From contig CACYHC010000016.1 of assembly GCA_902774145.1 (NCBI GenBank), forward strand, positions 1-53,917: DNA of 53,917 nucleotides, in the 5' to 3' direction. Position 1 is the first letter of the stretch. The number at the start of each line of letters is the position of its first letter. Source of the stretch: an uncultured Bacteroidia bacterium. GTDB taxonomy: Bacteria; Bacteroidota; Bacteroidia; Bacteroidales; UBA932. Made by a program: the position numbers and the translations under genes. This document shows, in pieces, positions 1 through 8,641 of the stretch. The notes beneath the pieces are model-generated. The model had not been told where the DNA came from. It was given only the letters and a program-made list of their open reading frames with translations, and did not search any database.

Positions 1-141
1 GTTCCTGTCCACGCCCAGGTCATAGAAGAGCTGGATGTTGGTGGAACCGTTGAACATCGTGTTCTTCGCCTCTTTGTCCTTGGCGAAGGCGGAGCCGCAG
101 AGCATTGCCGCGGCAAGCATCACAAGAAAAACTTTTTTCAT
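1..141 (-). CDS. N-terminus of an exported protein, probably DUF5020/Tsx-like outer-membrane channel (partial)
   Basis: Only the first 47 codons lie in the window; the gene runs off the left edge. The start ATG is at 141. Residues 1-20 are a clear signal peptide: two lysines, a hydrophobic stretch and an SAFA cleavage site. The mature part begins with KDKEAKNT and includes NIQLFYDLG. That short motif recalls the N-terminus of DUF5020 proteins of Bacteroidota, which I associate with nucleoside-specific Tsx-type channels. This is recollection of the family, not a search result. The context fits, since adenine phosphoribosyltransferase and a uracil/xanthine permease lie directly upstream on the same strand. 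An outer-membrane nucleobase or nucleoside pore is therefore reasonable, but the body of the protein is not visible. Confidence 0.5.
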   Translation of the reverse strand, partial: MKKVFLVMLAAAMLCGSAFAKDKEAKNTMFNGSTNIQLFYDLGVDRN

Positions 142-162
142 CACTTGGATAAATTGATAGGT

Positions 163-702
163 TTACTTAGGATTTTCAATGACTTCCAGGACGGAGAACA
201 CCTCCGCCCCACTGCTGTAATCCGCCGCCCGCGGGCAGTCCACCAGGTCGATGAGGAAACTCACATAGACCTGTTTCGGGTGGAACTTCTGCACCAGCCG
301 CAGGCAGGCCGCCGTGGTACCGCCGGTGGCGAGCAGGTCGTCGTGAATCAGACAGACATCTTCTTCTGAAATCGCATCCTTGTGGATTTCCAGCGAATCC
401 GTGCCGTATTCCTTGGCGTAGGTCTCGGAGATGGTTTCCGCGGGCAGTTTGCCGGGCTTGCGCGCCATAATGAAGCCTGCGCCGAGCCGGGCGGCCAGGG
501 CGCCCCCGAGGATATAGCCCCGGGACTCGATGCCAATCACCTTGCTGATACCTTTATCTTTATATTGGGCATACAGCCGGTCCAGCAGCTCTTTCAGGCA
601 ATCCTTGTCCTTGAGCAGCGTGGTAATATCCTGGAACATAATGCCCTTTACGGGAAAATCGGGCACTACGCGAATGTGGGATTTGAGCTCTTCAGAAGTC
701 AT
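163..702 (-). CDS. apt: Adenine phosphoribosyltransferase
   Basis: This 179-residue cytoplasmic enzyme converts adenine and PRPP to AMP and pyrophosphate in purine salvage. The length is normal for the family. The diagnostic type I phosphoribosyltransferase PRPP loop is present near residue 120 (two acidic residues followed by LLATGGT), and the N-terminal part has the VPDFPVKGIMFQDIT segment typical of Apt. The start ATG at 702 lies 6 bases after the stop of the uracil/xanthine permease gene, so the two are co-transcribed. The putative outer-membrane channel follows 21 bases downstream of its stop, which suggests one nucleobase uptake and salvage unit. Nothing unusual was seen. Confidence 0.95.
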   Translation of the reverse strand: MTSEELKSHIRVVPDFPVKGIMFQDITTLLKDKDCLKELLDRLYAQYKDKGISKVIGIESRGYILGGALAARLGAGFIMARKPGKLPAETISETYAKEYGTDSLEIHKDAISEEDVCLIHDDLLATGGTTAACLRLVQKFHPKQVYVSFLIDLVDCPRAADYSSGAEVFSVLEVIENPK

Positions 703-708
703 CTTGCG

Positions 709-2109
709 CTACAGTTTGCTCAGGTCGGGACGTTCTTCACGCCAGTTGGGATTGCGGGTGGAACCGCCCAGGTTGACGGTGATGTCGCCGCGCAGGTTAG
801 TACCGAACTCATAGTCCTTGCCGGGCAGGAAGGCGTTGAGCAGGATGCCCACGAGGGCCGCCACGGCCAGGCCGGAAAGCGCAATCGTCGTGCTGCCGAC
901 GGTGAAGGCGATGCTGCCGGGACCGTAGTTGATACCGATGGCCAGCACCAGGATGACCGCCGCGACGATGAGGTTGCGCGAAATGGTCAGGTCCACCTTG
1001 TTCTCCACGAGGTTACGCACACCCACGGCGGAAATCATACCGTACAGCACCATCGACACACCGCCGATGGTGGACGCCGGCATCGCCGATACGATGGCCG
1101 AGAACTTCGGGCAGAAGGAGAAGAGGATGGCGAGGATGGCCGCGATGCGGATGACCCTCGGGTCGAAGACTTTGGTGAGGTTCAGCACGCCGGTATTCTC
1201 GCCGTAGGTGGTGTTGGCCGGAGCGCCGAACAGAGAGGCCAGTGCGGTGGCCAGGCCGTCGCCCATCAGGGTGCGGTGCAGGCCGGGGTCCTCGAGGTAG
1301 TTGAGGCCGGTGGTACTGGAGATGGCGCACATGTCGCCGATATGCTCCATCATCGTCGCGAGCGAAATCGGAAGAATGGTGATGATGGCGGTAATCACGA
1401 GCCCCCAGTTGGGATTCACGAGCACGTGGAAGGCGGTATTCTCCATCTGGACGGGAGACCCGATCCAGGCGGCCTCCCCTACCTTGGAGAAGTCCACCAG
1501 CCCGAAGCAGGCGGCCACGACATAGGAGCCGACGACACCCATCAACACCGGGATGATGCGGATCATCCCCTTGCCCCAGATGTTGCAGATCACGATGATT
1601 ACGATAGCCAGCAGCGCAATCCACCAGTTGGTGGTGCAGTTGTTGATGGCCGAGCCGGAGAGCGTCAGACCGATGGCGATGATGATCGGTCCCGTCACTA
1701 CGGGCGGGAAGTAACGCATCACCTTCTTGATGCCGAACGCCTTGATGAAACCGGCCAGGATGAAATACACCAACCCGGCGAAGAAGACACCGATACAGGC
1801 ATAGGGCAAAGAAGCAGCCTGGTCAAGACCCTGGGCTGCTCCTGTTGCGACGACGGCTGCGTATCCTCCGATAAAGGCGAATGACGACCCGAGGAATGCG
1901 GGGACCTTCATCTTGGTCAGCAGGTGGAACAGGAGGGTGCCGAGTCCGGCGAAGAGAAGTGTTGCGCTGACGGAGAGTCCGGTGAGCGCGGGGACCAGAA
2001 CGGTTGCGCCAAACATGGCGAACATGTGCTGGAACCCAAGGAGAAGCATTTTCGGACGGCCCAGTGTGCGGGCGTCGTAAATGGCTTGGGAACTTTGTAC
2101 CGTTGACAT
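709..2109 (-). CDS. uraA: Uracil/xanthine permease, NCS2 (UraA) family
   Basis: This is a 466-residue polytopic inner-membrane protein of the nucleobase:cation symporter 2 family, importing uracil or xanthine. The N-terminus has the family's FQHMFAMFGATVLVP segment. Many hydrophobic helices follow, with a MMEHIGDM stretch near residue 250 and an NTTYGENTGVL segment near residue 290; these carry the substrate-binding Glu and Gly/Asn residues of UraA-like carriers. Length matches the family (about 430-470). It is first in the minus-strand unit with apt. A weak -7-like box, TATCTTCG, lies at 2138-2145 on the minus strand, one mismatch from TAnnTTTG. Uracil specificity rather than xanthine is inferred from resemblance to bacterial UraA proteins. 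Confidence 0.9.
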   Translation of the reverse strand: MSTVQSSQAIYDARTLGRPKMLLLGFQHMFAMFGATVLVPALTGLSVSATLLFAGLGTLLFHLLTKMKVPAFLGSSFAFIGGYAAVVATGAAQGLDQAASLPYACIGVFFAGLVYFILAGFIKAFGIKKVMRYFPPVVTGPIIIAIGLTLSGSAINNCTTNWWIALLAIVIIVICNIWGKGMIRIIPVLMGVVGSYVVAACFGLVDFSKVGEAAWIGSPVQMENTAFHVLVNPNWGLVITAIITILPISLATMMEHIGDMCAISSTTGLNYLEDPGLHRTLMGDGLATALASLFGAPANTTYGENTGVLNLTKVFDPRVIRIAAILAILFSFCPKFSAIVSAMPASTIGGVSMVLYGMISAVGVRNLVENKVDLTISRNLIVAAVILVLAIGINYGPGSIAFTVGSTTIALSGLAVAALVGILLNAFLPGKDYEFGTNLRGDITVNLGGSTRNPNWREERPDLSKL

Positions 2110-2209
2110 TATGTTTGAGGTTAGAAATTTCCGCCTGCGAAGATAGGGATTATCCCGGGAAACTTATCAACAAGTTAGGAACAATGACCCATATCTGAAA
2201 CATAATTCG

Positions 2210-2217
2210 TAATTTTG
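2210..2217 (+). promoter_or_regulatory. -7 promoter box of the oad operon
   Basis: TAATTTTG is an exact match to the Bacteroidota TAnnTTTG box. It ends only 4 bases before the oadG ATG at 2222, so the transcript is probably leaderless. No clear TTG -33 element is visible at the usual distance. The 112-bp divergent region also holds a small palindrome, GGGATTATCCC, at 2146-2156. Confidence 0.6.
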
Positions 2218-2221
2218 CTTT

Positions 2222-2461
2222 ATGGAAAATTTAGGATTGGGTTTCTTGCTGATGGGTGTCGGAATGCTGACGGTGTTCTGCATCCTGCTGATTGTCATTT
2301 ATGGCAGCCGGCTGATGATTGGTCTGATTAACAAAATCGCGCCGGAAGCGCCGGCTCCTGCGCCCAGGCAGGCGGCTTTCAACGCTGCGCCGGTGCTGGA
2401 AGCGGCCGTCGCGCAACTGACCGGCGGCAAAGGTAGAATCGTAAAAATTACAGAACTCTGA
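2222..2461 (+). CDS. oadG: Oxaloacetate decarboxylase gamma chain (OadG family)
   Basis: This 79-residue protein has one N-terminal transmembrane helix (about residues 5-30), an Ala/Pro-rich linker (about 41-56) and a short C-terminal tail. It is the standard layout of OadG, the small subunit that anchors the biotin-carrying alpha subunit to the membrane beta subunit of Na+-translocating decarboxylases. The gene is first in an operon: oadA starts 1 base after its stop and oadB follows. The start codon is fixed by the promoter box ending 4 bases upstream. Family identity rests on size, topology and position, because OadG proteins share little sequence. It could equally be the delta subunit of a methylmalonyl-CoA decarboxylase. 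Confidence 0.85.
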   Translation: MENLGLGFLLMGVGMLTVFCILLIVIYGSRLMIGLINKIAPEAPAPAPRQAAFNAAPVLEAAVAQLTGGKGRIVKITEL

Positions 2462-2462
2462 T

Positions 2463-4301
2463 ATGGGAAGGGAAGTCAAATTCAGTCTCGTCTTCCGGGA
2501 CATGTGGCAGAGCGCGGGCAAGTATCAGCCGCGCGTGGACCAGTTGGTCAAGATTGCGCCGGTCATCGTGCGCATGGGTTGTTTCGACCGCGTGGAGACC
2601 AACGGCGGCGGTTTCGAACAGGTGAATCTCCTCTACGGCGAGAACCCCAACATCTCCGTACGCGAATGGACCAGGCCCTTCCACGAAGCGGGCATCCAGA
2701 CGCACATGCTGGACCGCGCGCTGAACGGGCTGCGGATGTCGCCCTGCGCGAAAGACCTGCGCAAACTCTTTTATAAGGTAAAGAAGGCGCAAGGCACCGA
2801 CATCACCCGCATTTTCTGCGGCCTCAACGACCCGCGCAACGTCATTCCGTCCATCGGCTATGCGCACGAAGCGGGCATGATCGCGCAGGCCTCCCTCTGC
2901 ATCACGCACTCTCCCGTCCATACCGTCGATTATTACCTCGCGCTCGCCAAGCAGTTCATCGATGCGGGCGCCGATGAAATCGCGCTCAAGGATATGGCGG
3001 GCATCGGCCGGCCGGTATCGCTGGGCAAAATCGTCGCGGGCATCAAAGCCTACCGCCCGGATATCGTCATCCAGTACCACTCGCACGCGGGTCCCGGCTT
3101 CTGCATGGCGTCGATTCTGGAAGTCTGTCAGGCGGGCTGCGACTACATCGACGTGGGCATGTCTCCCCTCTCCTGGGGCACCGGACACGCGGACGTGATT
3201 GCCGTGCAGGAGATGCTTAAGGATGCGGGCTTCCAGGTAAAGGACATCAATATGGAGGCCTATATGGAGGCGCGTACGCAGATCCAGGCGATGATGGACG
3301 ACTTCCTGGGCTACTATTGCCCGCCGCTCAACCGCGAGAACAATTCCCTGCTCATCAAGCCGGGTCTGCCCGGAGGGATGATGGGGTCGCTGATGACCGA
3401 CCTGGAGGACAACCTCGCGTCGCTCAACAAGTGGAAGGAGAAACACGGCGAGGCGCCGCTCACCACGGACCAGTTGCTCATCAAGCTCTTTGACGAGGTG
3501 GCCTATGTCTGGCCGAAGGTCGGATACCCCACGCTGGTGACGCCTTTCTCCCAGTATGTCAAGAACTTGTCCCTGATGAACGTGATCCAGATGGAGAAGG
3601 GCAAGGGCCGCTGGGAAATTTTCCCGGACACCATCTGGGACATGGTGCTGGGCAAGGCCGGCAAACTGCCCGCCGAGGTGGACGACGAAATCAAGGCGCT
3701 GGCGGCTTCCCAGGGACGCGAATTCCTGCAGACCGATCCCCAGCTCAACTATCCCGACTGCCTGGACGAATACCGCAAGCTAATGGCCGAAAAAGGCTGG
3801 GAGACAGGTCCGGACGACGAAGAACTCTTCGAATACGCGATGCACCCGGAGCAGTACGAGAACTTCCGCAGCGGCAAGGCGAAGGCTGAATTCGAGGCGG
3901 ACCTCGCGAAGCGCAAGGCGGCGAAGAACGCACCGGCCGCATCGGCTGCGTTGCCTTCGGTGATTACCGTTACCCTCGACGGAAAGAGTTATAAGCTGGA
4001 TGTGGCGTATGACGGGAAGGCTCCTGCGGCTTCTTCCGCGCCTTCCTCAGCCCCTGCCGGTGAAGGCGAAGACCTCGTCGCTCCCCTTTCGGGCAAGTTC
4101 TTCCTGACGAAGGATACGCAGGAGACAGCGCACAAGGTGGGCGACCGCGTACAGAAGGGCGAAACGCTCTGCTATATCGAGGCGATGAAGATCCAGAATG
4201 CCATCAGCGCGGAATTCGACGGCGTGATTACCGCCATCCTGCCCGCGAACGGCGACAGCGTGGAAGAAGACGATGTCATCCTGAAAATTGCGCGGAGTTA
4301 G
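2463..4301 (+). CDS. oadA: Biotin-dependent decarboxylase alpha subunit (oxaloacetate decarboxylase / pyruvate carboxylase subunit B type)
   Basis: This 612-residue protein combines a carboxyltransferase TIM barrel (about residues 5-300), the conserved carboxyltransferase domain (to about 470), an Ala/Pro/Ser-rich hinge (about 490-535) and a C-terminal biotinyl domain. Catalytic-domain landmarks include FRDMWQS near the N-terminus, the metal-binding ALKDMAG region near residue 178 and the HSHAG motif near 202. The biotin attachment sequence is EAMKIQ, with the lysine near residue 576; Ile replaces the more common Met. It transfers the carboxyl group of oxaloacetate (or a similar substrate) to biotin, and the beta subunit then decarboxylates carboxybiotin while pumping Na+. 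Substrate choice cannot be settled from sequence alone. Confidence 0.92.
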   Translation: MGREVKFSLVFRDMWQSAGKYQPRVDQLVKIAPVIVRMGCFDRVETNGGGFEQVNLLYGENPNISVREWTRPFHEAGIQTHMLDRALNGLRMSPCAKDLRKLFYKVKKAQGTDITRIFCGLNDPRNVIPSIGYAHEAGMIAQASLCITHSPVHTVDYYLALAKQFIDAGADEIALKDMAGIGRPVSLGKIVAGIKAYRPDIVIQYHSHAGPGFCMASILEVCQAGCDYIDVGMSPLSWGTGHADVIAVQEMLKDAGFQVKDINMEAYMEARTQIQAMMDDFLGYYCPPLNRENNSLLIKPGLPGGMMGSLMTDLEDNLASLNKWKEKHGEAPLTTDQLLIKLFDEVAYVWPKVGYPTLVTPFSQYVKNLSLMNVIQMEKGKGRWEIFPDTIWDMVLGKAGKLPAEVDDEIKALAASQGREFLQTDPQLNYPDCLDEYRKLMAEKGWETGPDDEELFEYAMHPEQYENFRSGKAKAEFEADLAKRKAAKNAPAASAALPSVITVTLDGKSYKLDVAYDGKAPAASSAPSSAPAGEGEDLVAPLSGKFFLTKDTQETAHKVGDRVQKGETLCYIEAMKIQNAISAEFDGVITAILPANGDSVEEDDVILKIARS

Positions 4302-4307
4302 GGGCTT

Positions 4308-5555
4308 ATGGAAGGATTCAACGACATTCTCTCGCGGCTCTATGAAATGACCGCCATCAGCACCCTCGCGGATACGCCCGCGTTCCTGCTGATGTACCTG
4401 ATTGCCTTCGGACTGTTGTACCTGGGCATCGTCAAGAAGTACGAACCCCTGCTGCTGGTGCCCATCGCCTTCGGCGTGCTGATTGCCAATTTCCCCGGCG
4501 GCGATATGGGGGTGGTGCAGGCGGATTCAGCGGGCTTCGTCACCCTGTCCGACGGCTCCCGGGAAGTGATTTGGGATATGCCCCTGCACAAGATTGCGCA
4601 CGAACTGGGGATTATGAACTACCTCTATTACGCGCTCATCAAGACGGGGCTGCTGCCGCCCATCATCTTTATGGGCGTGGGGGCGCTGACGGATTTCGGC
4701 CCGATGCTGCGCAACCTCAAGCTTGCGATTTTCGGCGCCGCTGCGCAGTTCGGTATCTTCGCCGTGCTCATTTGCAGCCTTCTGCTGGGCTTCACGCCCC
4801 AGGAAGCGGGGTCGCTGGGCATCATCGGCGGCGCCGACGGTCCTACGGCCATCTTTACGACCATCAAGCTGGCCCCGCATCTGCTGGGCCCCATCGCCAT
4901 CGCTGCGTACAGTTATATGGCGCTGGTGCCGGTGATCATCCCGCTGGTGGTCAAACTGATCTGCAGCCGCAAGGAGCTGATGATCAATATGAAGGAGCAG
5001 GATAAGCTGTATCCTGAGAAGCTGGAAATCAAGAATATGCGCGCGGTGAAGATCATCTTCCCCATCGCCGTGACGACGATTGTGGCCATCTTCGTGCCGA
5101 CCGCCGTTCCGCTCATCGGGATGCTGATGTTCGGTAATCTCGTGAAGGAAATCGGCGCCGACACGCACCGGCTCTTCGAGGTGGCGAGCAACGGTCTGAT
5201 GAATGCCGCGACCATTTTCCTCGGCCTCTGCGTAGGCGCCACGATGACGGCTTCAGCCTTCCTCAATCTCCAGACGCTGGGCATCGTCGTGGGCGGCTTC
5301 CTCGCTTTTGCGCTGAGCATCGCGAGCGGCATCCTGATGGTGAAGGTGTGGAACCTGTTCGCCCGCAAAAAGATTAACCCGCTGGTGGGCGCCACGGGCC
5401 TTTCCGCTGTGCCGATGGCCAGCCGCGTGTGTAATGGGATCAGCACGAAGTACGATCCGAAGAATCACGTGCTCAACTACTGTATGGCTTCGAACATCGC
5501 CGGCGTCATCGGCTCCGCCGTCGCCGCCGGTGTATTGATTTCGTTCCTCGGGTAA
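4308..5555 (+). CDS. oadB: Sodium-translocating decarboxylase beta subunit
   Basis: This 415-residue integral membrane protein is the Na+ pump of the complex. It decarboxylates carboxybiotin carried by the alpha subunit and exports Na+. Landmarks of OadB/MmdB are visible: a GVGALTDFGPML segment near residue 125, the GGADGPTAIFTT segment near residue 175 that holds the key Asp (D203 in the Klebsiella protein), and a GLCVGATMTA stretch near 305. Length matches the family. It starts 6 bases after oadA and closes the three-gene gamma-alpha-beta operon. The next gene is convergent, 26 bases away, with no obvious terminator between them. Confidence 0.95.
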   Translation: MEGFNDILSRLYEMTAISTLADTPAFLLMYLIAFGLLYLGIVKKYEPLLLVPIAFGVLIANFPGGDMGVVQADSAGFVTLSDGSREVIWDMPLHKIAHELGIMNYLYYALIKTGLLPPIIFMGVGALTDFGPMLRNLKLAIFGAAAQFGIFAVLICSLLLGFTPQEAGSLGIIGGADGPTAIFTTIKLAPHLLGPIAIAAYSYMALVPVIIPLVVKLICSRKELMINMKEQDKLYPEKLEIKNMRAVKIIFPIAVTTIVAIFVPTAVPLIGMLMFGNLVKEIGADTHRLFEVASNGLMNAATIFLGLCVGATMTASAFLNLQTLGIVVGGFLAFALSIASGILMVKVWNLFARKKINPLVGATGLSAVPMASRVCNGISTKYDPKNHVLNYCMASNIAGVIGSAVAAGVLISFLG

Positions 5556-5581
5556 ATGTGCCCTAACGTCGCAGGAAATTT

Positions 5582-6376
5582 TTATTTGAAATGTTCCCAA
5601 AGGAGGGTTTCGGCTTTTCCAGGAAAGAGGGCCAGGGCGGCGGGGAGCCAGACGTTCATCAGGCCCGGCCGCAGGACGCGGCGCTTGCGCGTCATTGCGC
5701 GCAGTGCCCGGTTCACCAGCCACTCCGGCGTATGGATGACGCCGATACGCACCCCGAACTTCAGTAAATCTTCCCGCAGGCCATAAAGCGGCGTCGCGAT
5801 AGCCGCCGGGCAGACCGTGGTCACGCCCACGCCGTAGGGCCGCATTTCGAAACTGAACGACTTCCCGAAACTCTTGAGGAAGGCCTTCGTGGCAGCGTAA
5901 ATGGTAATCCCCGGAGCGGGCAGTTTGGCCGCCATCGACGACATATTCAGGATATAGCCGTAACCGCGATGCTTCATCTCGTCGCCGAAAAGAATGGAGT
6001 TCTTGACCACCGTCAGGTTGTGCAGGTTCATCATCGTGCCCACGCGGGCGACATCCGCCGCCTCCAGTTCCTTGAAAAAGAACATTCCGGCGTTGTTGAT
6101 GAGGATATCGACGCAAATGCCTTCCGCCTGGCACCAGGCATAGAGTTGCTCCGCGGCATCCGGCGCGGCGAGGTCCTGGTAATGCGCAGTCACCTTCACC
6201 GGGAACTGCGCGGAAAGCGCATCAGCCGCCTCCTGCAACTCCTTTTCGCGATTACTGACAATAACGACGTCCAGCCCGGCCTCGGCGAGCTTGCGGGCAA
6301 AAATGAGCCCCATGCCGGAGCAGCCGCCCGTTACCAGCGCGGTCTTACAGTTCGCGTTCAGCCTTCTCAATTTCAT
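5582..6376 (-). CDS. Short-chain dehydrogenase/reductase (SDR)
   Basis: This classical SDR of 264 residues is an NAD(P)-dependent oxidoreductase of unknown substrate. The Rossmann motif TGGCSGMG lies near residue 15, NNAG near residue 95, and the catalytic Ser (NMSS) with the YAATK active site between about 140 and 160. The ATG at 6376 gives a normal N-terminus. The reading frame continues upstream, but that part lacks SDR character and lies inside the upstream gene. The start overlaps the end of the flavin oxidoreductase gene by 32 bases, so translation is probably coupled. The pairing suggests both reduce a common carbonyl or enoate substrate, though this is inference. Confidence 0.88.
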   Translation of the reverse strand: MKLRRLNANCKTALVTGGCSGMGLIFARKLAEAGLDVVIVSNREKELQEAADALSAQFPVKVTAHYQDLAAPDAAEQLYAWCQAEGICVDILINNAGMFFFKELEAADVARVGTMMNLHNLTVVKNSILFGDEMKHRGYGYILNMSSMAAKLPAPGITIYAATKAFLKSFGKSFSFEMRPYGVGVTTVCPAAIATPLYGLREDLLKFGVRIGVIHTPEWLVNRALRAMTRKRRVLRPGLMNVWLPAALALFPGKAETLLWEHFK

Positions 6377-7565
6377 TTCGTAAGGATTTGGGCAGGTTCT
6401 CCACGCAATGGTGGCAACGCATCTCCAGCGAGTACATACGCCCGATGCAGTAATTGGAGTGACGGCAGCCGCTGCGCTCGATTTCGCCGCGCTGGAGTTT
6501 GTTGATAAATTCCGTGTCGTGCACCAGCGCCCGTGCCATCTGCAGCCCCTGGAAGCCGGCCGCCAGCACTTCTTCCATTTTCTCGCGCGAGACCAGCCCG
6601 CCGACATAGATAAGCGGAAGTTTCAGTTCCGCCCGGAAGCGCTTCGCCTCCTCAAGGAAATAACCTTCCGTCCAGGGCACCGTCGGGATAATCTTCCGGC
6701 CGAACATCCGGATGCCCAGCTTCAGCCACCAGAAGCGCCAGAAATTCATATAATGCCCCAGCGTGCGCAGCGGCATCGCGCCCCGCATCACCTCCATCGG
6801 CGCCTTGCTGACGAATCCGGCCGTCAGTACGAGGGCGTGCACGCCGAGGCGTTCCAGCTCCTTCGCCACCTCCAGGCACTCTTCGGTCTGCATCCCGCCG
6901 CGGAAGCCGTCGTGCATATTGACTTTCACAATCACGCCGATATCGTCGCCAGCCGCCGCCATCACCTCCTTGATGACCATCCGCATAAAACGCATCCGGT
7001 TCTCCAGCGACCCGCCGAATTCATCGCGGCGCCGGTTGGTGTACGGCGAGAGGAACTGACTGATGAGGTAGCCGTGCCCCGCGTGAATCTCCACGCAGTC
7101 GAACCCGGCTTCGCGGGCCAGATTCACCGCCTTTCCGAAATCCTTGGCAATGGCCTCGATTTCGTGGCGTTTCAGTTTGCGATGAAAGGTCGGCGAATAA
7201 AGATTGAAGCCGCCGGAGGCACCCACCGGCATACCGCCGCAGGTCTGGCTGTGCGTCATGTTGCCGCAATGGCCCAGTTGAATCGACGCTTTGGCCCCAT
7301 AGGAATGAATCCCGTCCGTGAGTTTTTTCAGTTCTGGGACGATTTCTTCCCGCATCCAGAGCTGCCCGTCGAAGGACAGGCCGGAGCGGCATACGGCGGC
7401 ATAGGCCACGGTGGTCATGCCCACTCCCCCGCGCGCGACGGCGGTATGATAGTCATAGAGCGCCGGCGTCGGACGGTTGCCCTTGGCCATATTCTCAAAG
7501 GCCGCCGAACGGATGACGCGGTTGCGCAGCGTCACCGGACCTATCGTTACCGGAGTGAAAATCAT
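6345..7565 (-). CDS. NADH:flavin oxidoreductase, Old Yellow Enzyme family
   Basis: This 406-residue FMN enzyme of the OYE/2,4-dienoyl-CoA reductase type has a TIM barrel. FMN-site features are visible: the N-terminal LRNRVIRSA segment, QLGHCG near residue 110, EIHAGHGYLISQFLSPYTNRR near 170-190 (with the usual His-Gly-Tyr-Leu and Asn-Arg-Arg), and GGLVSR near 315. A C-terminal Cys set follows (CRHSNYC and then RCHHC). It recalls Fe-S-binding cysteines of the larger dienoyl-CoA reductases, although the FAD/NADH domains of those enzymes are absent. It overlaps the alarmone synthetase gene upstream by 4 bases and the SDR downstream by 32. The substrate is unknown; reduction of an activated C=C bond is expected. 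Confidence 0.88.
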   Translation of the reverse strand: MIFTPVTIGPVTLRNRVIRSAAFENMAKGNRPTPALYDYHTAVARGGVGMTTVAYAAVCRSGLSFDGQLWMREEIVPELKKLTDGIHSYGAKASIQLGHCGNMTHSQTCGGMPVGASGGFNLYSPTFHRKLKRHEIEAIAKDFGKAVNLAREAGFDCVEIHAGHGYLISQFLSPYTNRRRDEFGGSLENRMRFMRMVIKEVMAAAGDDIGVIVKVNMHDGFRGGMQTEECLEVAKELERLGVHALVLTAGFVSKAPMEVMRGAMPLRTLGHYMNFWRFWWLKLGIRMFGRKIIPTVPWTEGYFLEEAKRFRAELKLPLIYVGGLVSREKMEEVLAAGFQGLQMARALVHDTEFINKLQRGEIERSGCRHSNYCIGRMYSLEMRCHHCVENLPKSLRNEIEKAEREL

Positions 7566-8641
7566 TTCCTGAACTTGTCGATAAAGTCAATGATATTGCG
7601 TGCCCGCGACGCGTTGTACGGAGAAGGTCCGTTGATAGCATCGAACAGTTTCTCGAGTTCCAGCACGCTGCCGCCCCGGTCCACCAAACAAACAATGCAG
7701 ATGTTCTGGAGGGCCAGGGACGAGGAAATGATGTCCAGGTCCGTCTGGCCGATCTGGTGCACCGCCATCCGGTAAGCAAGGTCGGAATACTTGGTCCGGA
7801 GCCGCTCCACATCGCCAATGGTCTCGCAGCCCAGCAGGCGCAGGGCGCCCAGGTAAGGCGTCAGGGACACTTCCTGCACTTCCGCCTGGTTGATGGCGGC
7901 AATCTTTGCGGTCAGCGACGCGAAGGGGGCCAGCGCCAGGTAACTGTTGAAAGAATCGCCGCTGAGGGATACTTCGTCGAAGTTGCCGTCGCTCACCAGG
8001 GACTGCACCTTCCGGCGGTAGTCGTTGATACTGGCGCGCACGCGGCTGAATTCATCGTCGGCGAGTTCCAGGACACCGGCCAGGCGGTTTAGCATCCTCA
8101 GATGCTCCGGGGGCACTTCCAGGCCTGATTTATAGCCGGTATCGTGGTACATATTGGCCCAGACGTGCTGCAGGGCTGTCCGCATCTGGATTTCGAAGCG
8201 GACGTCGTTCAGTTCGGGCAGGGCGGAATCGCTGTAGAGCGCCTTGGGCAGACGGCATACATAATGCAGCGACATATAGCCGAAACTCTCGATGGTGTGC
8301 TGCTTGCGCTTGTCCACCGAATTGTCCCAGTCGACTTCGAAGGTCTTCTGCACCAGCGCGGAGATTTTGTCCACGTCGTCGCTGTAGAAGGTGATGACGC
8401 GCGCACCCACGATGTCCGTGATGTCCAGGATGGACGCGTACTTCGACCCTTTGAGGGCCAGTTTGCCCGCCAGGCTCTTCTCGGTCTTGACGCGCGATTC
8501 GATGGCTGTCACCAGAACGCGGGCCTCCTCGAGACTGCGCGAAATAAACTCCGGAACCAGCTCCCGAAGCCGTGTGTAGACGGGAGCCAACTGCCGGTAC
8601 TCACTGAGTATCGCCTGTCCGTGGAGGTCGAGATTAGACAA
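7562..8641 (-). CDS. RelA/SpoT-domain (p)ppGpp synthetase, single-domain type
   Basis: This protein of about 359 residues has one RelA/SpoT synthetase domain (about 30-200) and a C-terminal region of unknown fold. It has neither an HD hydrolase nor TGS/ACT domains. Synthetase motifs are present: DIVGARV, the G-loop GYMSLH, and EIQMRT followed by HVWAN. It should make (p)ppGpp or a related alarmone from ATP and GDP/GTP. No ATG exists near the N-terminus. I chose TTG at 8641, which overlaps the STAS stop by 8 bases; TTG at 8674 would add 11 residues. Either way translation is coupled to the STAS gene. The C-terminal 150 residues lack a recognisable domain and may be regulatory. Confidence 0.85.
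   Translation of the reverse strand: MSNLDLHGQAILSEYRQLAPVYTRLRELVPEFISRSLEEARVLVTAIESRVKTEKSLAGKLALKGSKYASILDITDIVGARVITFYSDDVDKISALVQKTFEVDWDNSVDKRKQHTIESFGYMSLHYVCRLPKALYSDSALPELNDVRFEIQMRTALQHVWANMYHDTGYKSGLEVPPEHLRMLNRLAGVLELADDEFSRVRASINDYRRKVQSLVSDGNFDEVSLSGDSFNSYLALAPFASLTAKIAAINQAEVQEVSLTPYLGALRLLGCETIGDVERLRTKYSDLAYRMAVHQIGQTDLDIISSSLALQNICIVCLVDRGGSVLELEKLFDAINGPSPYNASRARNIIDFIDKFRK

Noticed and set aside
382-1884. 500-codon plus-strand open frame opposite uraA
   Set aside because: It is the antisense of the well-supported uraA and apt genes; its His/Asp/Gly-rich translation is typical of a GC-rich shadow.
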